A DNA stretch of 64,000 nucleotides from Centropus unirufus (taxonomy: Eukaryota > Chordata > Aves > Cuculiformes > Centropidae): assembly GCA_013397695.1 (NCBI GenBank), contig VYZI01000021.1, positions 506,566 through 570,565 of the forward strand, given 5' to 3'. Below the pieces are notes generated by a model that saw only the letters and a list, made by a program, of their open reading frames with translations, ran no database searches and was not told where the DNA came from. Below are positions 25,726 to 39,500 of this stretch, in pieces. Each line of letters starts with the position of its first letter. The stretch's first letter is position 1. Both the position numbers and the translations under genes were made by a program.

Positions 25726-28700
25726 GTATGTGCAAAGAAGGGAATGGGAGATGCTCTATATCCATTCTGGAGCTTCAATGTAGCTTGTTATAGATCTGTG
25801 GTGCCCCAGTGACCCCACTGCCGTGTGGATGCTGATGGACTGTGTAATGAGAGTTGATTGTGCCAAGGACAGCTTGTAGGATATGATCCTCATTGGATTT
25901 GGTGCTTTTTTAGAGTTATCCCAACATTTCCTCTTACATAGTATCAAGCTATGAAAACTAGAGTTTTCTTTTCCCACCCCAGCAAGTTTGGAGCTGGAGG
26001 AAGTGTGGTTACCATCCCTCTCTGCCCTTTGGGGGCAGGGTGGGAAGCCAGGGTTGTCAGCATCTCCAAGTGTCATGTACCGAGCAAAGACATGCCCTGG
26101 TGAAAGGCAGGAAGGCCACTAGGCAGTGCTCCCCATGTCCCCTACCTCCTACTCCAACAGCAGCAGAACCAAAATATTCCCTTGAGAAACTTTCAGGAGT
26201 TCTTGGTCTGATTGGTATCCTGGGAATTTGCTGATCTCTAGTTCTCATTCCTGTGTTCAGAAAAGAGTTGAGAAAGGTGCGAGGGTCCTCAGGCAGTGCC
26301 TGTAGAGTCCATCCTGTCCTTGTTTCCTAAGCCGCATCAGACAGAAATGTTGACTACGGTGCAAAATATTCTAACCTGTGCCACTCTGCTATTCAAAAAG
26401 CTAGTCAAGGCCTGACGAAGTGTGCTAATTGCCTTCCCTGCCTTTGGAGAGATGCAAATTGCTGGATCCCCCTCCCCAGTCATCATTCAACCATCTCATC
26501 AGCATGAGGCAGATCATTTGTGTGCCCTGAGTCTGCCAGTGGTGAGGGGCACGGAGAAACTGTGGAGGATGTTTGTGGTGCTGTTCTCCCATGATACAGA
26601 AATTACATTCTGAAACCTGTGTGCAAGTGGAGTGGTACTTACCTCTTGAAATAATTAGTAGTTTTATTTCCCAGTATTTAGAAAATTGGACCCTTGATAT
26701 TTTCCTGTTTTGACTGCTAAGTGTGAACATGATTGCAGCAGGAACAAGAAGCTTGAGCACAGCAGGTCTAGGTCTGGGGTTGGGATACACTCGCTAATTA
26801 TTTTTCCACCATTACAGTCAGTTTCTAACCAGGAAACATAGATCCTTCTCTGAGGTTTTGATTTCTAACTGATCAACTACACCGGAAGGGAGAAGGACCC
26901 AAAGGTTTCTTCTTTTCTCTGCCAAGCAGTGCCAACTTGCCTGTAGCTCTCTTGGATCAGTTGCAGGGCTGTGGCTGAGCTGGGAACATCCCTACATTGG
27001 TTTCCCTCCTCATTTTGGCATAGTTGTGGGTAGATTGAATATGATTTTGTTGCTCAGTCCCTGACTCGTGTTCTGGATAGATGAGGGAAGGCTGATGATA
27101 TACGACCTTTGTAGAGTTCTTCATACCAACATTCAAGGGGGAGCAGCCTTGGTTACCCTGGGACCCTCTCTTGTGGTACCCTCTCTTGCTGTGGCCTGGT
27201 AACCTCTCAACAGCAGCAGATTGAACTCTGCCTACTGATATGAAACCGTACATTGGGGTGAAATGGTGCTTCAGTGAAGACTGAAGATGCAGTGTTAGGG
27301 ACATTGCCTCAGCCTCGTAACTGGAGGAAGGTAGTCTAAAAAAGAGCATGAGAGACTGTTTTTTTTGAAGTATGTTGGAAGAGCATGAAATTGAACCATC
27401 TTTTTTCCTGGCAGAACCAGCAACCTTATTCTCCTTCGAGGAGGTAGACATTACAGCTGAGACATAGCCTCCCTCTCTGCTCTAACTGACCTCCCAAGCC
27501 AGTATAGTCCAAACCAGGTTCTGCTGTCTCAGAGGGATGTCTCATGTCCATTGCCCGTGCCTTGTGTAATTGCTTCACACAAATAGTGTTATCCTAAGGC
27601 TGATATCATGCTCACACTGTGCATCCCTCCCATCCTGATGTCCCAGCCCCATCCTAGGACATGTCTGAGACACACTTATCCCCTGGGAATCCAGGGCCTG
27701 TCCGATTGTCACTGGAGAAGAAAGCTCTTTGTTATATTATCTTTGACCTTTATGAAGGAAAAAAAACTTTCCAGATATGTGGTCCCTGGAACTGCAGCCT
27801 CTAGCTGCATTTAGGTGCCAGCATTTCGTTCTCGTGCAGTTACAGAGCAAGCATGAACTCCTACTCTGTATGTTTGTGTGTTATAGGCAGTGAAACTCTG
27901 TTGTATCCCAAAGAAAGTTGGCTTTTGGGACAAAGGATCTTACACTCAGCAAACAAAAACTCCCAATGTCTAAGAGGGCATATTGAAAGAGAGACTTGGG
28001 GTTTCTTTGACAGGTATATGCTGGTAATAAATTCTGAGGGACAGGAGCTACAAGGGTATTAGAAAGGGTTGGTGGTGGCATCTCTTGGCCAGTAGCAGTT
28101 TTTATTGTGGCATGATTAATCCAGCCTACAGCAGGAGATGGTTTCTCCCAGACACTGGAGACCAAAGACACTAGGAGTCTGTAAGAGACACTCAGATGGA
28201 CTTTTCCCAGTTTAATTGCAAAAATTGGAAAAGCAGTAAAATGGAAGAGGCTCACTTTAGACACAGTTTCCTGGAGAAAACCACAATAAATAAATTCCCC
28301 TAAGTATTGTTAGACTTTTGTGGCCTCACAGAAAAGAGAGGATTTTACTGGTCTGTAAAATTAACTGATGTGGAAGGGGGAGAAGTAGGATCAACACCTA
28401 CCAGGCAGGCTAGGGGTGAAATATTGCTCTACTCACCTCCCCGGGCCCCTGCATCAAAGAGCATTGCTGGTGGTGCAACAGCTTACCCTGTTCTCTGCAC
28501 CAGGGAAGACTGTGAACATGGTGTCCTGGCGAACAGAAAAGGGATAGTGAAAATAACGTGCCACAGAGAAATAGACATTGCTCTTCAGGGAGCGTGGCAT
28601 CCCTAGGGCCAGTGTATGCAGGGACTGGAGACTGCCCACAGATTGGGTGCATGGCAAGACTGGGTGCTCTCCTGTCACACAGAGCCAGTCTGTCTTTGCT

Positions 28701-31289
28701 GGCCAAATGTCTCCATTGCTTCTTCCCTTTCCTTCTGTCCCCAGTTTTCTACCTTCTGTTTTCTTTTTTTGTTTGTTTGTTTATTTGTTTTCCTAGCTTT
28801 TGTTTCCTGTCTTTCTGCACTGAATTTGAAGCTAGGATATTTGCCATTACAGACCCTCTCTGCAGTCTGTAGGATGTTGTTGCCATTTGCTGTTAGCTCG
28901 GAGAGACAATAGATTTTGTTATAATAGTTGCATGGTTGTAGTATCTTTGTGTTGATCCTTCCAGTGGAGTGGCCCCACAGTCAGACTGTTTTGGGACAGA
29001 AAGAGACATTTCAGCAGGGAATGTCAGGTTGGTTATTTTCTTCCCCATGTTGCCAAAATCTTCTATCACTCCATAATAGAAAAAAAAAACAAAAACAGTT
29101 ATTTAACAGGGGATACACAATCTTATACCCTTTCTTTAAAGCTGAATTAAACCTGTTTCTCCAAGATGAGATGGGCAAACCCTCATCATACTCCCTGGAG
29201 GTTTCTTGACAGCACTTACTGTATTAATATTCCTCCTGAAAATCTTGTAATAAGTTGATACAACTTACTTCTGGACTATGTGAAATGGGTAAAGCCATGT
29301 GGGATGGGTAAAGGGAAGGAAGGAGGTGTGTGCATTATATAGGGCGTACTGAGATGTGACCTATATTGCAGGATGTACAAAGAGCTAGCAAAATAAAGTG
29401 TTGGCTGACCATTTTTTAAACATAACCTGTTCTTTCACAGACTTTTCATTAGAAGCCATTATTATATTTGAAAAAGGTGGCAGTAATGAGTTAGAAATAC
29501 GTCCTTCCCTTCTTACATCGGAATGTTTACCTTTGATGACAACAGATATCAGCTGCACCTAAATATGGTGTAACGGCAAGGCATGACTGGTGCAAACTGT
29601 CCAGCACAGTTTTAGAAGCTATTGTTTGCGTAGCTTTGCTCTTTTTAGCTAACCTGCTCAATCCTAGCTCAACTTCCCCTGCTGTCAACATCTGTTGTCA
29701 CCAACAGGTAATTTTCTAGGGTAAACCTGTCTGTGGACTCTTTAAATAAGACATCAAACAGTCATTTCTGCATACATGCTTCTGCACTTCCTCCTTGTGC
29801 TCAAAAGTTCTTCCAGTGTGCTGCTGCTCCTGCCATGCCCACAAGTCTCCATGGTGCCTCTGGCAGCCCTGCCACCCACAGTGCTGCTCCCAGCCGGCTC
29901 ATTCCACATTCACTGCAGCATCACCCACTCTTGCCTCCCAAAAACTGCTCCTGGCTCCTCAGCACTTGTTTTTGGACTTGCTCTCCTCTTCCAGCTGTCC
30001 TTTCTACCAGGAGTGGAAATTCAGAGCCATGTTCTGAGTGGCTGGGCAGCAGGCGGTAGCTGAAGAGAGAGTCATTTGAAAAACTACCGGTTGAACCCTA
30101 AATGCTTGCATGCTTGGTGCACCTTCAAGCCCAACAGAGCAATTAGGAAACAGAGACAAAGGAGAGGAAATAGATGTTGTGGGTTGTTCAGTTGTGTGTC
30201 AAGAAGGAGAGAAAGCTCTGTATGTGCAACTTCAATTTGCTGACTCTCTGTGGGGTTACTGTTGATGACAGGGGTGAAATGCGAAGAATCATTTCAAGGA
30301 TAACAGTATGAAAGCCTCAGGGGAAACACTGTACTGTTTCTTAGTCAAAAGGAGGAACATCACAGCAAAATCTGTTGCTTTTCCCTAAATGTGGGGGCTT
30401 TTATTATTCCTCTTACACACACGCTACCACAGGATGAGCTCTACCAGGGAAACAGACATCACAGAGGGAGCAAGGCAAAGGCAGACTTGGTACACAGAGT
30501 AGAAGGGACCTAAAAAGACTGACCTTAAGTCCTGCATTTACAATGCAATTGGTTCAGCAAAATGCTTCCTTTTGTTGCCCAGGATGTTCTTTGCATCTGC
30601 TGACCTCCTGGTCTTAACTTTGTCCCTGTGATCATGCCTCCACAGTCCATAGTACCTGTGTTAACTCTGGCATGTATTAGGGTATAAAAGGTGTTTTCCA
30701 GGCATGGTGCTGCTGGTGCTTCTCTGAAATGTTTCTATGATCTCTGGCTCTGTTAGTATCAATCAGGGTATGGTTGTTTGGTGTTTGTTTGGTGTTTGGA
30801 AGAAATAGTGGAGATTGTTGTTTGGGATTAAGAAAGACACTAGAGTATGATGGCTGTGGCAGAAAATGGGATGATATCTCTGCCTCTGGGAAGATTTGGA
30901 AGATGTAAGAAATAACTGCAGCAAACAAATATGTATCTGGAAGTTCATTAGTTTTGAATAGGTCATGCCAGAGAATAGCGTCCACATTGCATCAAGCCAA
31001 CAGTACCTCTGTCCTGGCGGTCGGTTTCCATCTGTGGCCATAAGAGGTTACTTACAGTAGGGTACCGATAGGAGAAGAATGTGTGTCACCTGCTTACCAA
31101 CCAATGTTCCCCAACCTCCTATTCTCTTGAGCATTTCTGTTTTTCTTTCCACTGGAGCTGTGTATACTTTCTCACTGTGCAGAGTCGGGGGCTAGTGCTC
31201 ACCCCAAAAGGAACAGCGACCCTGTGGGATTCCTATCTCCTGGTCACTTTTGCGACCCAACTCTGCTTTTTGCTTCTTCCTCCCTGTAG
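25726..31289 (+). other. NTRK3: NTRK3 intron between kinase exons 2 and 3
   Basis: Phase 2 intron of 5564 bp, donor GTATGT, acceptor CCCTGTAG. A minus-strand frame of 164 codons near 27.0-27.4 kb shows no recognisable domain and I regard it as chance. A stretch near 30.5-30.65 kb (agaagggacctaaaaagact) has a faint CR1-tail flavour but is too degraded to call. No extra exon was seen. Confidence 0.93.
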
Positions 31290-31533
31290 GGCACATGGCC
31301 CAGATGCTATGATCCTCGTGGATGGGCAACCTCGACAAGCCAAAGGGGAGCTAGGGCTATCCCAGATGCTCCACATCGCTAGCCAGATCGCCTCTGGAAT
31401 GGTGTACCTTGCCTCCCAGCACTTTGTCCATAGAGACCTGGCCACCAGGAACTGCTTGGTCGGAGCCAACCTGCTGGTGAAGATTGGAGACTTTGGGATG
31501 TCAAGAGATGTCTACAGCACTGATTACTACAGG
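31290..31533 (+). CDS. NTRK3: TrkC kinase exon 3: catalytic and activation loops
   Basis: The first base completes the split Arg codon, then 81 codons follow. In order these give the TrkC-specific kinase-insert loop (AHGPDAMILVDGQPRQAKGE), helix alpha-E, the catalytic loop HRDLATRN with the proton-acceptor Asp codon at 31435-31437, the metal-binding DFG Asp at 31489-31491, and the activation loop SRDVYSTDYYR. The three autophosphorylation tyrosines are at 31513-31515, 31525-31527 and 31528-31530. RDLATRN is the tyrosine-kinase form of the catalytic loop. The exon ends exactly after the Arg that follows the twin tyrosines (donor AGG|GTAAGG, phase 0), which is where vertebrate TrkC pre-mRNAs take in alternative kinase-insert exons. 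It can join either the exon at 43209 or the one at 60289 without changing frame. Confidence 0.98.
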
Positions 31534-31879
31534 GTAAGGCAGATCCAGCAGCAGTGTAATGTTCAGAGCAAAGGGAGACTAGGAAATGTTACAGTAAATC
31601 ACGTTTTGGAGCTCTTGGGCTCACTCGCATGGTACCCTCGTTGAAACATGTGCACAGATATCCATCAGGCATTCCTGAACCTCTGTCCTTACTCCTTTTC
31701 TGTCCTGGGCATGATTGTAGTTCAGACAGCCGTGCAGATGCCTACATACAGAGCACACAGTCACATGCTTTGGGATGGCTCTGTAGTCACCCCATTCTTA
31801 CTTCCTTCCTATTTTTTCCCTCTTTTTTGAAGACATCGATACATTTAAGGTAATCCAAAGAAAGACAAAGACTACAGGC

Positions 31880-32130
31880 TGTGACCTCTGGTATTGGATT
31901 AAAGAGACTTAATACAGGGAACTGGAGAAAAGGCGAATGAAAGACTGGCTGATAAGTGCATAAAATATGGAAGAGGAAATAATAGGCAATTTAGGTTCAA
32001 CCTCAAAATACTTTTTTTTCCAGCAAGGTCATCATTTAGACAATGGAATAATTTGCCAGAGGTACACTGCAGAGAGCCTGTCATTAAAGAAGTTCAGGAA
32101 GCATCTAGATAAAAATGCCTTGGTTTAGTG
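31880..32130 (+). mobile_element. CR1/L3-type LINE relic (end of ORF2)
   Basis: Around 32038-32064 the sequence translates as RQWNNLPEV, the degraded form of the 'R-x-V-x-x-W-N-x-L-P-x-E-V' motif near the C-terminus of CR1/L3 ORF2, and is followed by 'aaagaagttcaggaagcatctagata' in the manner of the usual element. The preceding 150 bp has the same composition. The coding capacity is lost. Boundaries are by eye. Confidence 0.55.
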
Positions 32131-33489
32131 CAGAAGCTAATCCTGCACTCATCTCTGGGGATAGACTCAATCAGACAGGTTGCCTTTTCAGTCTTTGCTT
32201 CTGTGATCTGTGCTCTCACTGTCCCCTTGTCCTGCACACTCCTTTTGTACCTGTCTGCACTGCCCTGTCTGCCCTGGATGGCAGCCTCCTGGGGGGACAG
32301 TGTGTTTCTCACCCTTCCTCAGCTACAGGATAAGCTGTTCTATGCAGAGTCTGAAGCACACTGAACTAGGTATTTGTAGCTGGGCTGTCCACCAGCAAGG
32401 AAGGGCTTTTCAGCCAAAGGAAGTAGGCTTTTCTAGCCTGATGCTTGGACTAAGACTGATTTACTTCTGATTACAATGCGGACATTTGGCTTTGAAGACA
32501 ATTTCTATCAGCTACCTGAGAAAGGGTTGACCTATAGTCTTGGTCTGATTCAGAAGATTTTCTATATGTGATAGGCAGTTGCCAAGTGTAGTTACTGCGT
32601 TGCAGAGAAGGAGAAATGTGATCAGATTTCTACTGAGATGTATCATCTTTCCCAGCCCAGGACATTGGCTTATTGCTAAGTTTAATTAGCAATGAGGGAA
32701 ACAGCCTCCATTAAGCAGTGCAAAAAGCCCATGTTGGTAAAAGATCTCTGTGCAGTTACTGGGCAGTGATGAGGGAAGAGAGAGGTGTCTATGGTGCCAT
32801 CACTGTTTAAACTTCAGGAAGGAGCAATCAGGGAAGAGAAGAGCCCAGGAGATGATGAGAAGCAGCCCATGAGACTACCTGCATTCTCGCCTGGCTTCTT
32901 TTGTTCAGCCAGGATAACCCTACCTCAACCACAGTCAGTGTCACACTGCTTGACACAGTTCCTGCCAAGTCTGTGTTCCTGCAGCACCAAGGGCTCTCTC
33001 TCCAATGACAGAATTTGCTGCTATTGCCATGGGAAGGCTGAGAGGGCCCCGGAAAAAGGGGGAATTGAGAAGACCTCTGTAGGCTGTTCACTGTTGTGGG
33101 ATTTTTTGTCTTCTCTGTGGTAGTGTCCTGTAGACCTCATCTTGTCTGTGCAAAATGCTTTGCTGAAAATTGTTCCACGCTATCTCATGCAGTATCATAA
33201 GACTTTTTAGTCAACTTTTCTCTGCTAACACACAGTCACGCATAAGGCAATAAATAATTATCACTTATTTACCAGAGCTAAGCCTCAGACCAACACAGCC
33301 TTTTGTTCTTAGTTAATTTTCCTTCCTCTGTTTTCACTGGATTTTGATACTTTTGAAACTCCTGATCAGTATGTCCATGCTCTGCATACATGGAGACCTT
33401 TTCTTTGTTAAAGTCTAAAGAAGGGTCCTACCAGACTAAAGTACTAATTGCTGATATTTATATTGGTGACATTTGGGGCAGTGGGTTTA

Positions 33490-33552
33490 CCCGACTTGCC
33501 CAAGGCCAAAACAGGATTCAGTGACAGAGCTCGGAAGCCCATCCAGGCCATC
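33490..33552 (+). mobile_element. MIR-like SINE relic
   Basis: The phrases acttgcccaaggccaaaac and gtgacagagctcggaagccc parallel the MIR segment CTTGCCCAAGGTCACAC ... GTGGCAGAGCCGGGATTC. Similarity was judged by eye over about 60 bp, so this is a fragment of an old copy. Confidence 0.5.
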
Positions 33553-36500
33553 TGTTCCCCCCAGCAAAGAGCAAAAGTCCAGGGGCCAAGTGTCCTTCAT
33601 CCATTCTGTAGCCAGAGCCCAGTCACTCTCCTAGCATATGAGAAGAGCCCACATAGGTTTATTACTCAGCTTCCTTCTCTAAACACTACCTGCAGGACTT
33701 GTTTACCAGGAGAGCACATGAATCTAATCTCATAATTCACCCTTCTGGTGCACTCAGAGTTATGTGACAGTCTCTGTTCTGCCCTATCCACCACGACCTC
33801 ATACCTGCCCTCTCCGCTCCCTCTGCCTTTGCACAGCACTGCTGCATCCATTCTCTGCAGGAACTGATATGAGCCTTGCTGGTTCTGGACTGGGAAATCT
33901 ATTTGGTTTCTATGTGGCCACCTGTGCTTCTAAGTTCCCTATGAACATGGGTAGTCAACTCTTCGAAGAGAAAGCTGCTTGTGACACTGATGAACCTGCA
34001 TGGGTCTCATGAACTGACTGTATTAGACTTTAAGTCTGGTAGGAAGCACTCATTTTCTCCTGCAAACGTAAGCAAGAAAAACAGTTTGACTTTACAACAG
34101 TAGGGCATGTGCATTCTTGTCTTCCTCACTATTTTAATTCCTAACATCCCTTGCATGAAAACTGACTCTTTAAGGTTCCTGAGGTAATCCTTTCTACTTT
34201 ACAGACCCATCACAATATCCACCAACATACCCCAAGTGAGGGCTTTTGAATGGATATAGATAGAGAGCAAATGAGATTAAGTGTGAGAATTAAACTGCTC
34301 CTGGGTCTCCCCCATGGAAGGTGGAAATGTAGCTGAAGAGCTAACTTTGTAACTCTATGGTGCTGTCCTGGGTTGCATCTGTGACCTGCCTGGTAAAATT
34401 CCCTGAGTCTGATTCTCAGTGTTTGTGCACAACAACGCTCCTCTGTTGACAGCCTGCCATTCCTACCAGTAGGACCTGGAGCAACCTTCTGCTTTAGGTG
34501 GTTTCTAGAAAATATTCCTTTTTGTGTCCAAGCTTTAGCCCATGGAAAATATTGTTGTTTGTCATTTTCTGGGAATACAGTGAAGGATTCCACCTTGAAG
34601 CTGAAAGAAAGCGACAGGTCTGAAGCTCTCTGCAAGCAGACACACTTTAGTCTGCTGGGTGCCGTGTTTGCTCCTGCCCAGTCCCAAGAGCACAGAGAGC
34701 TGGGCATGTGAATATGTGAGTGTATTCCAGGCTGAGGATTAGCTTCTAGCCATTTCCTTTCTTTCCCATTTTTAATCTCTTAAAACAAATAAAGAACACC
34801 ATCTGGCTCCTGCATTTGTGAGATGCAAAAGTATTTTAACAAAGGTGAACTGGTTAATTTTCTGTTATGCGTTTGGATACAGAAGATAAACATTTGTGTA
34901 ACAAAAGCAGCAGAGAGGCTTGTTTCCTCTCCCAGTAAGGCTCTCCATGTTCTGCCTGAAGACAGATGCACTCTTTTCCTTTTTCTTTTTCTGCATCACT
35001 AAGGGATCCCATCAGCTGTTGCTGTTAAACTTTCTTTCCACAAGACAAGATAGAGATGGGATGGTTGTGGAAACGTAGGTGGTGGGAAGAGGTGAAACAG
35101 TATGTGATTAGAAAGTTGAAGAAAATGGAGGGACTGGGGAGACAGGGAGAAGTGGCCCAGCATCTATGTGAAAAGTAAAGGCGAGGATGCTGAAGAAGCG
35201 TTTCTGAGATGTGTTGTATAATGTGCTGCGCAATCTTTGATGTGGGACTCTGTGGGAAGGCAGAATGGAACATATCCATATTGGAGAGAAAAAATTTGGG
35301 TGGATTTCATTTTCCTTGTTGTTTTCTTGAAAAAAAATGTGTGAGTAGGTGATTTTTTTTAGGTATGACTCAGGACTGTGACAGCAGGTGGTGGGACACT
35401 GCAGGTCAGGGATGTGGTGTTTCAGCCAAGCTGAATGTGTCATGGTGATTGCAGCAAGTCAGGCACATGCTGCCTGCCCAGTGCTGCCTGAGGAGATGGA
35501 GGCTGTCACGGTGGCTGAGGGGGTTGTCCAGGTCAAGGGGGCATCACAGTGGCTGGGCTTATGACAACCAGCTGCTCCCTCAGCCAGCAGACTGGGTTTT
35601 GGTTACTCCCAGAGCCTTTCTGTGGCTCTGAACTCACTTGCGCTCCAGTATAATCCAGAAATATTTCCTTTCTTCCCCCAAAATGCGTAATTCAATTTCA
35701 AAACAAAATCATGTGGGAGCTGCCTAGGGAAAGGGCAGTATTTCGTTATCTTCAGAAGAGAACACAGTCTTAAATTGTAGTCAACAGTCCTTAAAAACTG
35801 CCAAGGTAATATCCTGTCATGGGTGGGACATCAGCAGTGAGGGCACATGTTGAGTAGAGGAAGGATTTATGTAGCCATTAAACCTCATTAAGACATCCCT
35901 CTGTGCAAGTCTTTTATGTTCTGCACTTCTGGCATCCTGCCCCAAATCTTGGTCCAGACTTGGAAACCTCTAGGGGATTTAGCTCCATCCTTTCCCAGGT
36001 GGCTGTCCTGAGTGTATTCCTGGTAACAGTTCATCACACAGAGGCCACCTGTTTGTCCAAAAAAGACACATGCAGGATTTTCAAAGTGCTCTGAAAATAT
36101 ATTTCTATTTCTAGCAACACAGAGCTAAACATAATAACAAAAAATGCTCCCTGTTCCTGTGTCCTCCCCACTCTGGAGCATTGTTTGGATTTGGGAGAGA
36201 CAAGGTTTGCAGGAAGAAATAATATCTTTTTATTAGAACATACAATATTGGAGGAGGGAAAAAAGAATGAATTTTAGACACATGAGCCCTCTTTGAGCTC
36301 TTTATTTGCCTTGCGTTTTTTTTTCTCCTTCAGGAGGATCAGTTGGTTTAATAAAAGATTAATCTCTCTTCCTATGAACCTTGCCTTTCACAGCCTCAAA
36401 CCATTAGGACCAAAACAACGTTTCTGCTATGACTTTGGCCTTAGGTCAGTGGTCTTTAAAATGTCTAAAATCCCTCTGGCAGCTGCCTTCTCCTCCAAAG

Positions 36501-39500
36501 CATGAAGGCTTACTGTGTAAACATTTTCTTTCTTCTCTTTCTTTAAAATGGCTGGTGAAAACCCCATATTCTTTATTATTTTCTGTAACCATTGTCAGAT
36601 TGCTTTCTGATGGCCATCTCCCATCAAGACCATCTCTTACTTTAGATCTTCTCTTGAGTTTGAAATAGTTTTCTTTCTCCTGGATATAAATCTCCTGGAT
36701 TTCTTCTGACTGGATATAGTCAGTTATTTTTCCAGTGAAGTTTCCATGTAAGTAATAGATCACCAAGGTTTAACAGCTGACTGGGTTGTGTTCTTTTGGA
36801 GGCTCATTCAGGATGGTAGTTAAGTCTAATAGACAAGCCTAACATTGAAAGTAAATTTAGTCTAACCCGTACTCTCCTAGACAGAGGGTCCCTAAATGAT
36901 CAAACCATAATTGTATGCTTCTCTGTTCCCACCAGCTCTGAACTCACTACAGAGGTTTAGCTGTACTCTCCCACTGGCGTTTTTTGTGCACCTTTACTAG
37001 GGCTCCTTAATGTCCATGTGTATCCTTCAGCTGTACAACACCTGCTTTCATGTCCTCTAATTCTTTCTTTGTTGCTTTGCGGTCCATCTCCTGTGGCACA
37101 TTTACAATGCAGGAGATCACGCATAGCAGAGGGAAATTTCTGACCAACCCTGTTAGCACCAGGAAGGGGTTCCGTGATGAGTGTGCTAGGGCTCTGCACC
37201 ATCACCTATGAGGGGGAATGCCATCAGGCAGATGGAGGAAAACTGAATTTCTCTCTGGGATCTGGTACTGACTCACACTGGGGGTGGGAATGTGCTGTGG
37301 AAGTGTTGCTGCTCTTAGATTTTACTGTAGACTTGGTGTATATTGGTAGGGTTAGTCAGCTTCGGACAGAGAGCAAGCAAGGCTCTGTGCACCCAGAGAG
37401 CGTGTTCAGACTCCATTTCAATGTCAGTGGATGGGGAAAAGTATGTTCAGTCCCTAGCTGTGCTGGCTGTTGTATGTCATCTTGTGTAGATGGTACAATT
37501 GGTCCACATTCAACTTCCAACATCAGGACCATTTCCAGCACCTAAGTGCTGTGTACATGCTACGCAGCTGAGCATCTCCTTTTGTCTCTTGTGCCCCTTC
37601 TTTGAGGTGAGAAACACAGTTTGCTATGTTCCATTGTTTAATCCATGGTGTTGGGAAGGTTTCGTACCTGTGAATATGGTACATTTGGGAAAGGACTTAG
37701 AAGTACTTTAATTTTCTCCTGTATTGAGGGATCCTGGAGAACATATCTTGCTTTGTCATGCCTACATATGTAAGGAGAGAGGCCCATAAGGCAGAGCCAT
37801 AGTCTTGCTATGTGCAGGAGCCCATGGCTGCTGTACAAAGTGTTAAATGCTCTTCTCAGCATCTGTTTATGTGTCCCATCACCCCAACCCCCACTTTGTT
37901 ATTTCTCTTTGTTTTCATTGCCATTGTTTCCCCAAGATGACATCTCTAGGGCCTGTAAAGTATGGATGGCTCATGCCATCGTGCCTCAAAATTGCCCTGA
38001 CTGGTGGTTTGGGGCAAAAGAACCAATTTCCCCTCCGATTTGCTATAAGGCTGGAAACAGAGGAGGTGAGAGAGCTGCTTAATGTGGGTGCGTGGGTTAA
38101 GTGTTTCTGTGCCTGTCCTGGTGTGTTCTGCATGCAGGAAAAATCGTTGTGATATTGAACGTACTGGTCTTTGATATCTCTATGGCTCCTGTGAAAACCT
38201 CTGCAAATTGAATTTGTGGCACAGTTCCTTATCTCCTGAAAGGAAGATGTAACAGCATCATCTTGTGTTTTAGCCAGACGTTTTTCCTCAACACTTCCCC
38301 ATTTCTACACTGAGGGAAAAACAAATGTTGAGTTGTTTTTTTTCACCCTTCCTCCTGTTTGAATCATTAAGAACCCTTCACACAAAGCAGCTCAAGTGCA
38401 GAAGAATTAATTGAGGAAATCAAGTTGTGTTGTATTTCTGGCATTTTCTCAGAAATGGTAATTGCCCTAATTCTCCTCCCTGCCAAGACCTCCACCCGCA
38501 CCCTATCTTCCCCCTCCCCTTTTCCTCACTGTCTACCTGTCTTTCTCCTGCTTGAGTTGCTGTTTTCATGCTGTTGCCATTTATTTCATTTCAGTAATGA
38601 GAGGGATGTGGCAGGTGAAGAGCTCTCGCAATCTGGTGACATCTTCTTTGAAGCACAGGCACTAAAGAGCTGTTTGTTTTTGGAGAATAAAAACTCCCTG
38701 CTATGGTACTTGACCTCCATGCTCACCTCTTCTCCTGCTCAGGATATGTTGCTGCTGCACTGCAAGTCATTTGGCTAAGATTTGTTGTTTAATATAGTCT
38801 CAATATCCACCCAAACACTGATTTCCATGCTTAACACCTTTGTGCTCCCTCCAAATCACCCAAACCTTCACGCACTTACTGAGAGCAAATCAAACTTACG
38901 GTCTCTCAGTCAAAGCTCAGACTTGATTCCCAGGCATTTGAATGGAGGCTTTGCTTTCTCCCAACCACTGGACTGAGCTACAGAGAGCTGGGAGTCCAAA
39001 GCCTTTCAGTTTAGCTTCCTGATTGTTTTAACTCCATGACCTCCCGTTTGCAGAGGTCATGGATGTAGCCAAATAGGGAGAAATAGTGTGTTGTTCAGTA
39101 TTTCAAGACCTAAAACACCTCAGGAGATGGTGGGTGCCACAGATGACATGGGTTGAAAAAGTGATTGAACAGAATTTTAAATGCAAAGTAATCTATCAGG
39201 GGCTATCAGACACAAAATACCTGCTCTGTTTCAGGAAATTTCTCTGCCGCTGTTTAGTAGGGACTGGAAGATACTGTGGGACATATGCTGTGAGCTCTTC
39301 TGTTTCCCTACTCTCTGCTATGCATCTCTGACTGAGGTCAAGGTCCCAGCTGACTGGATTTTGGCTTCTCTTAAAAACTATCCAGGCTGGTCTCTGCTTT
39401 TCTGGGAGCTGGGGAGATAACTGGGAGTCACCAGTCAAATGTTGGACCCCAGTGAGGGGTACTGTTCCCATCCCCAGGTCAATTCAGGAAGCTGGGATTG

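Noticed and set aside
26957..27451. Minus-strand open frame of 164 codons.
   Set aside because: It has no recognisable domain. The length is not remarkable given the number of frames scanned in 64 kb.
34210..34707. Minus-strand open frame of 165 codons.
   Set aside because: There is no domain, signal peptide or known motif, and its composition resembles translated intron sequence.
37638..37675. Local peptide LFNPWCWEG, resembling the start of the 14-residue TrkC insert (LFNPSG).
   Set aside because: There is no AG acceptor directly before it and no similarity after the first four residues. Treated as coincidence.
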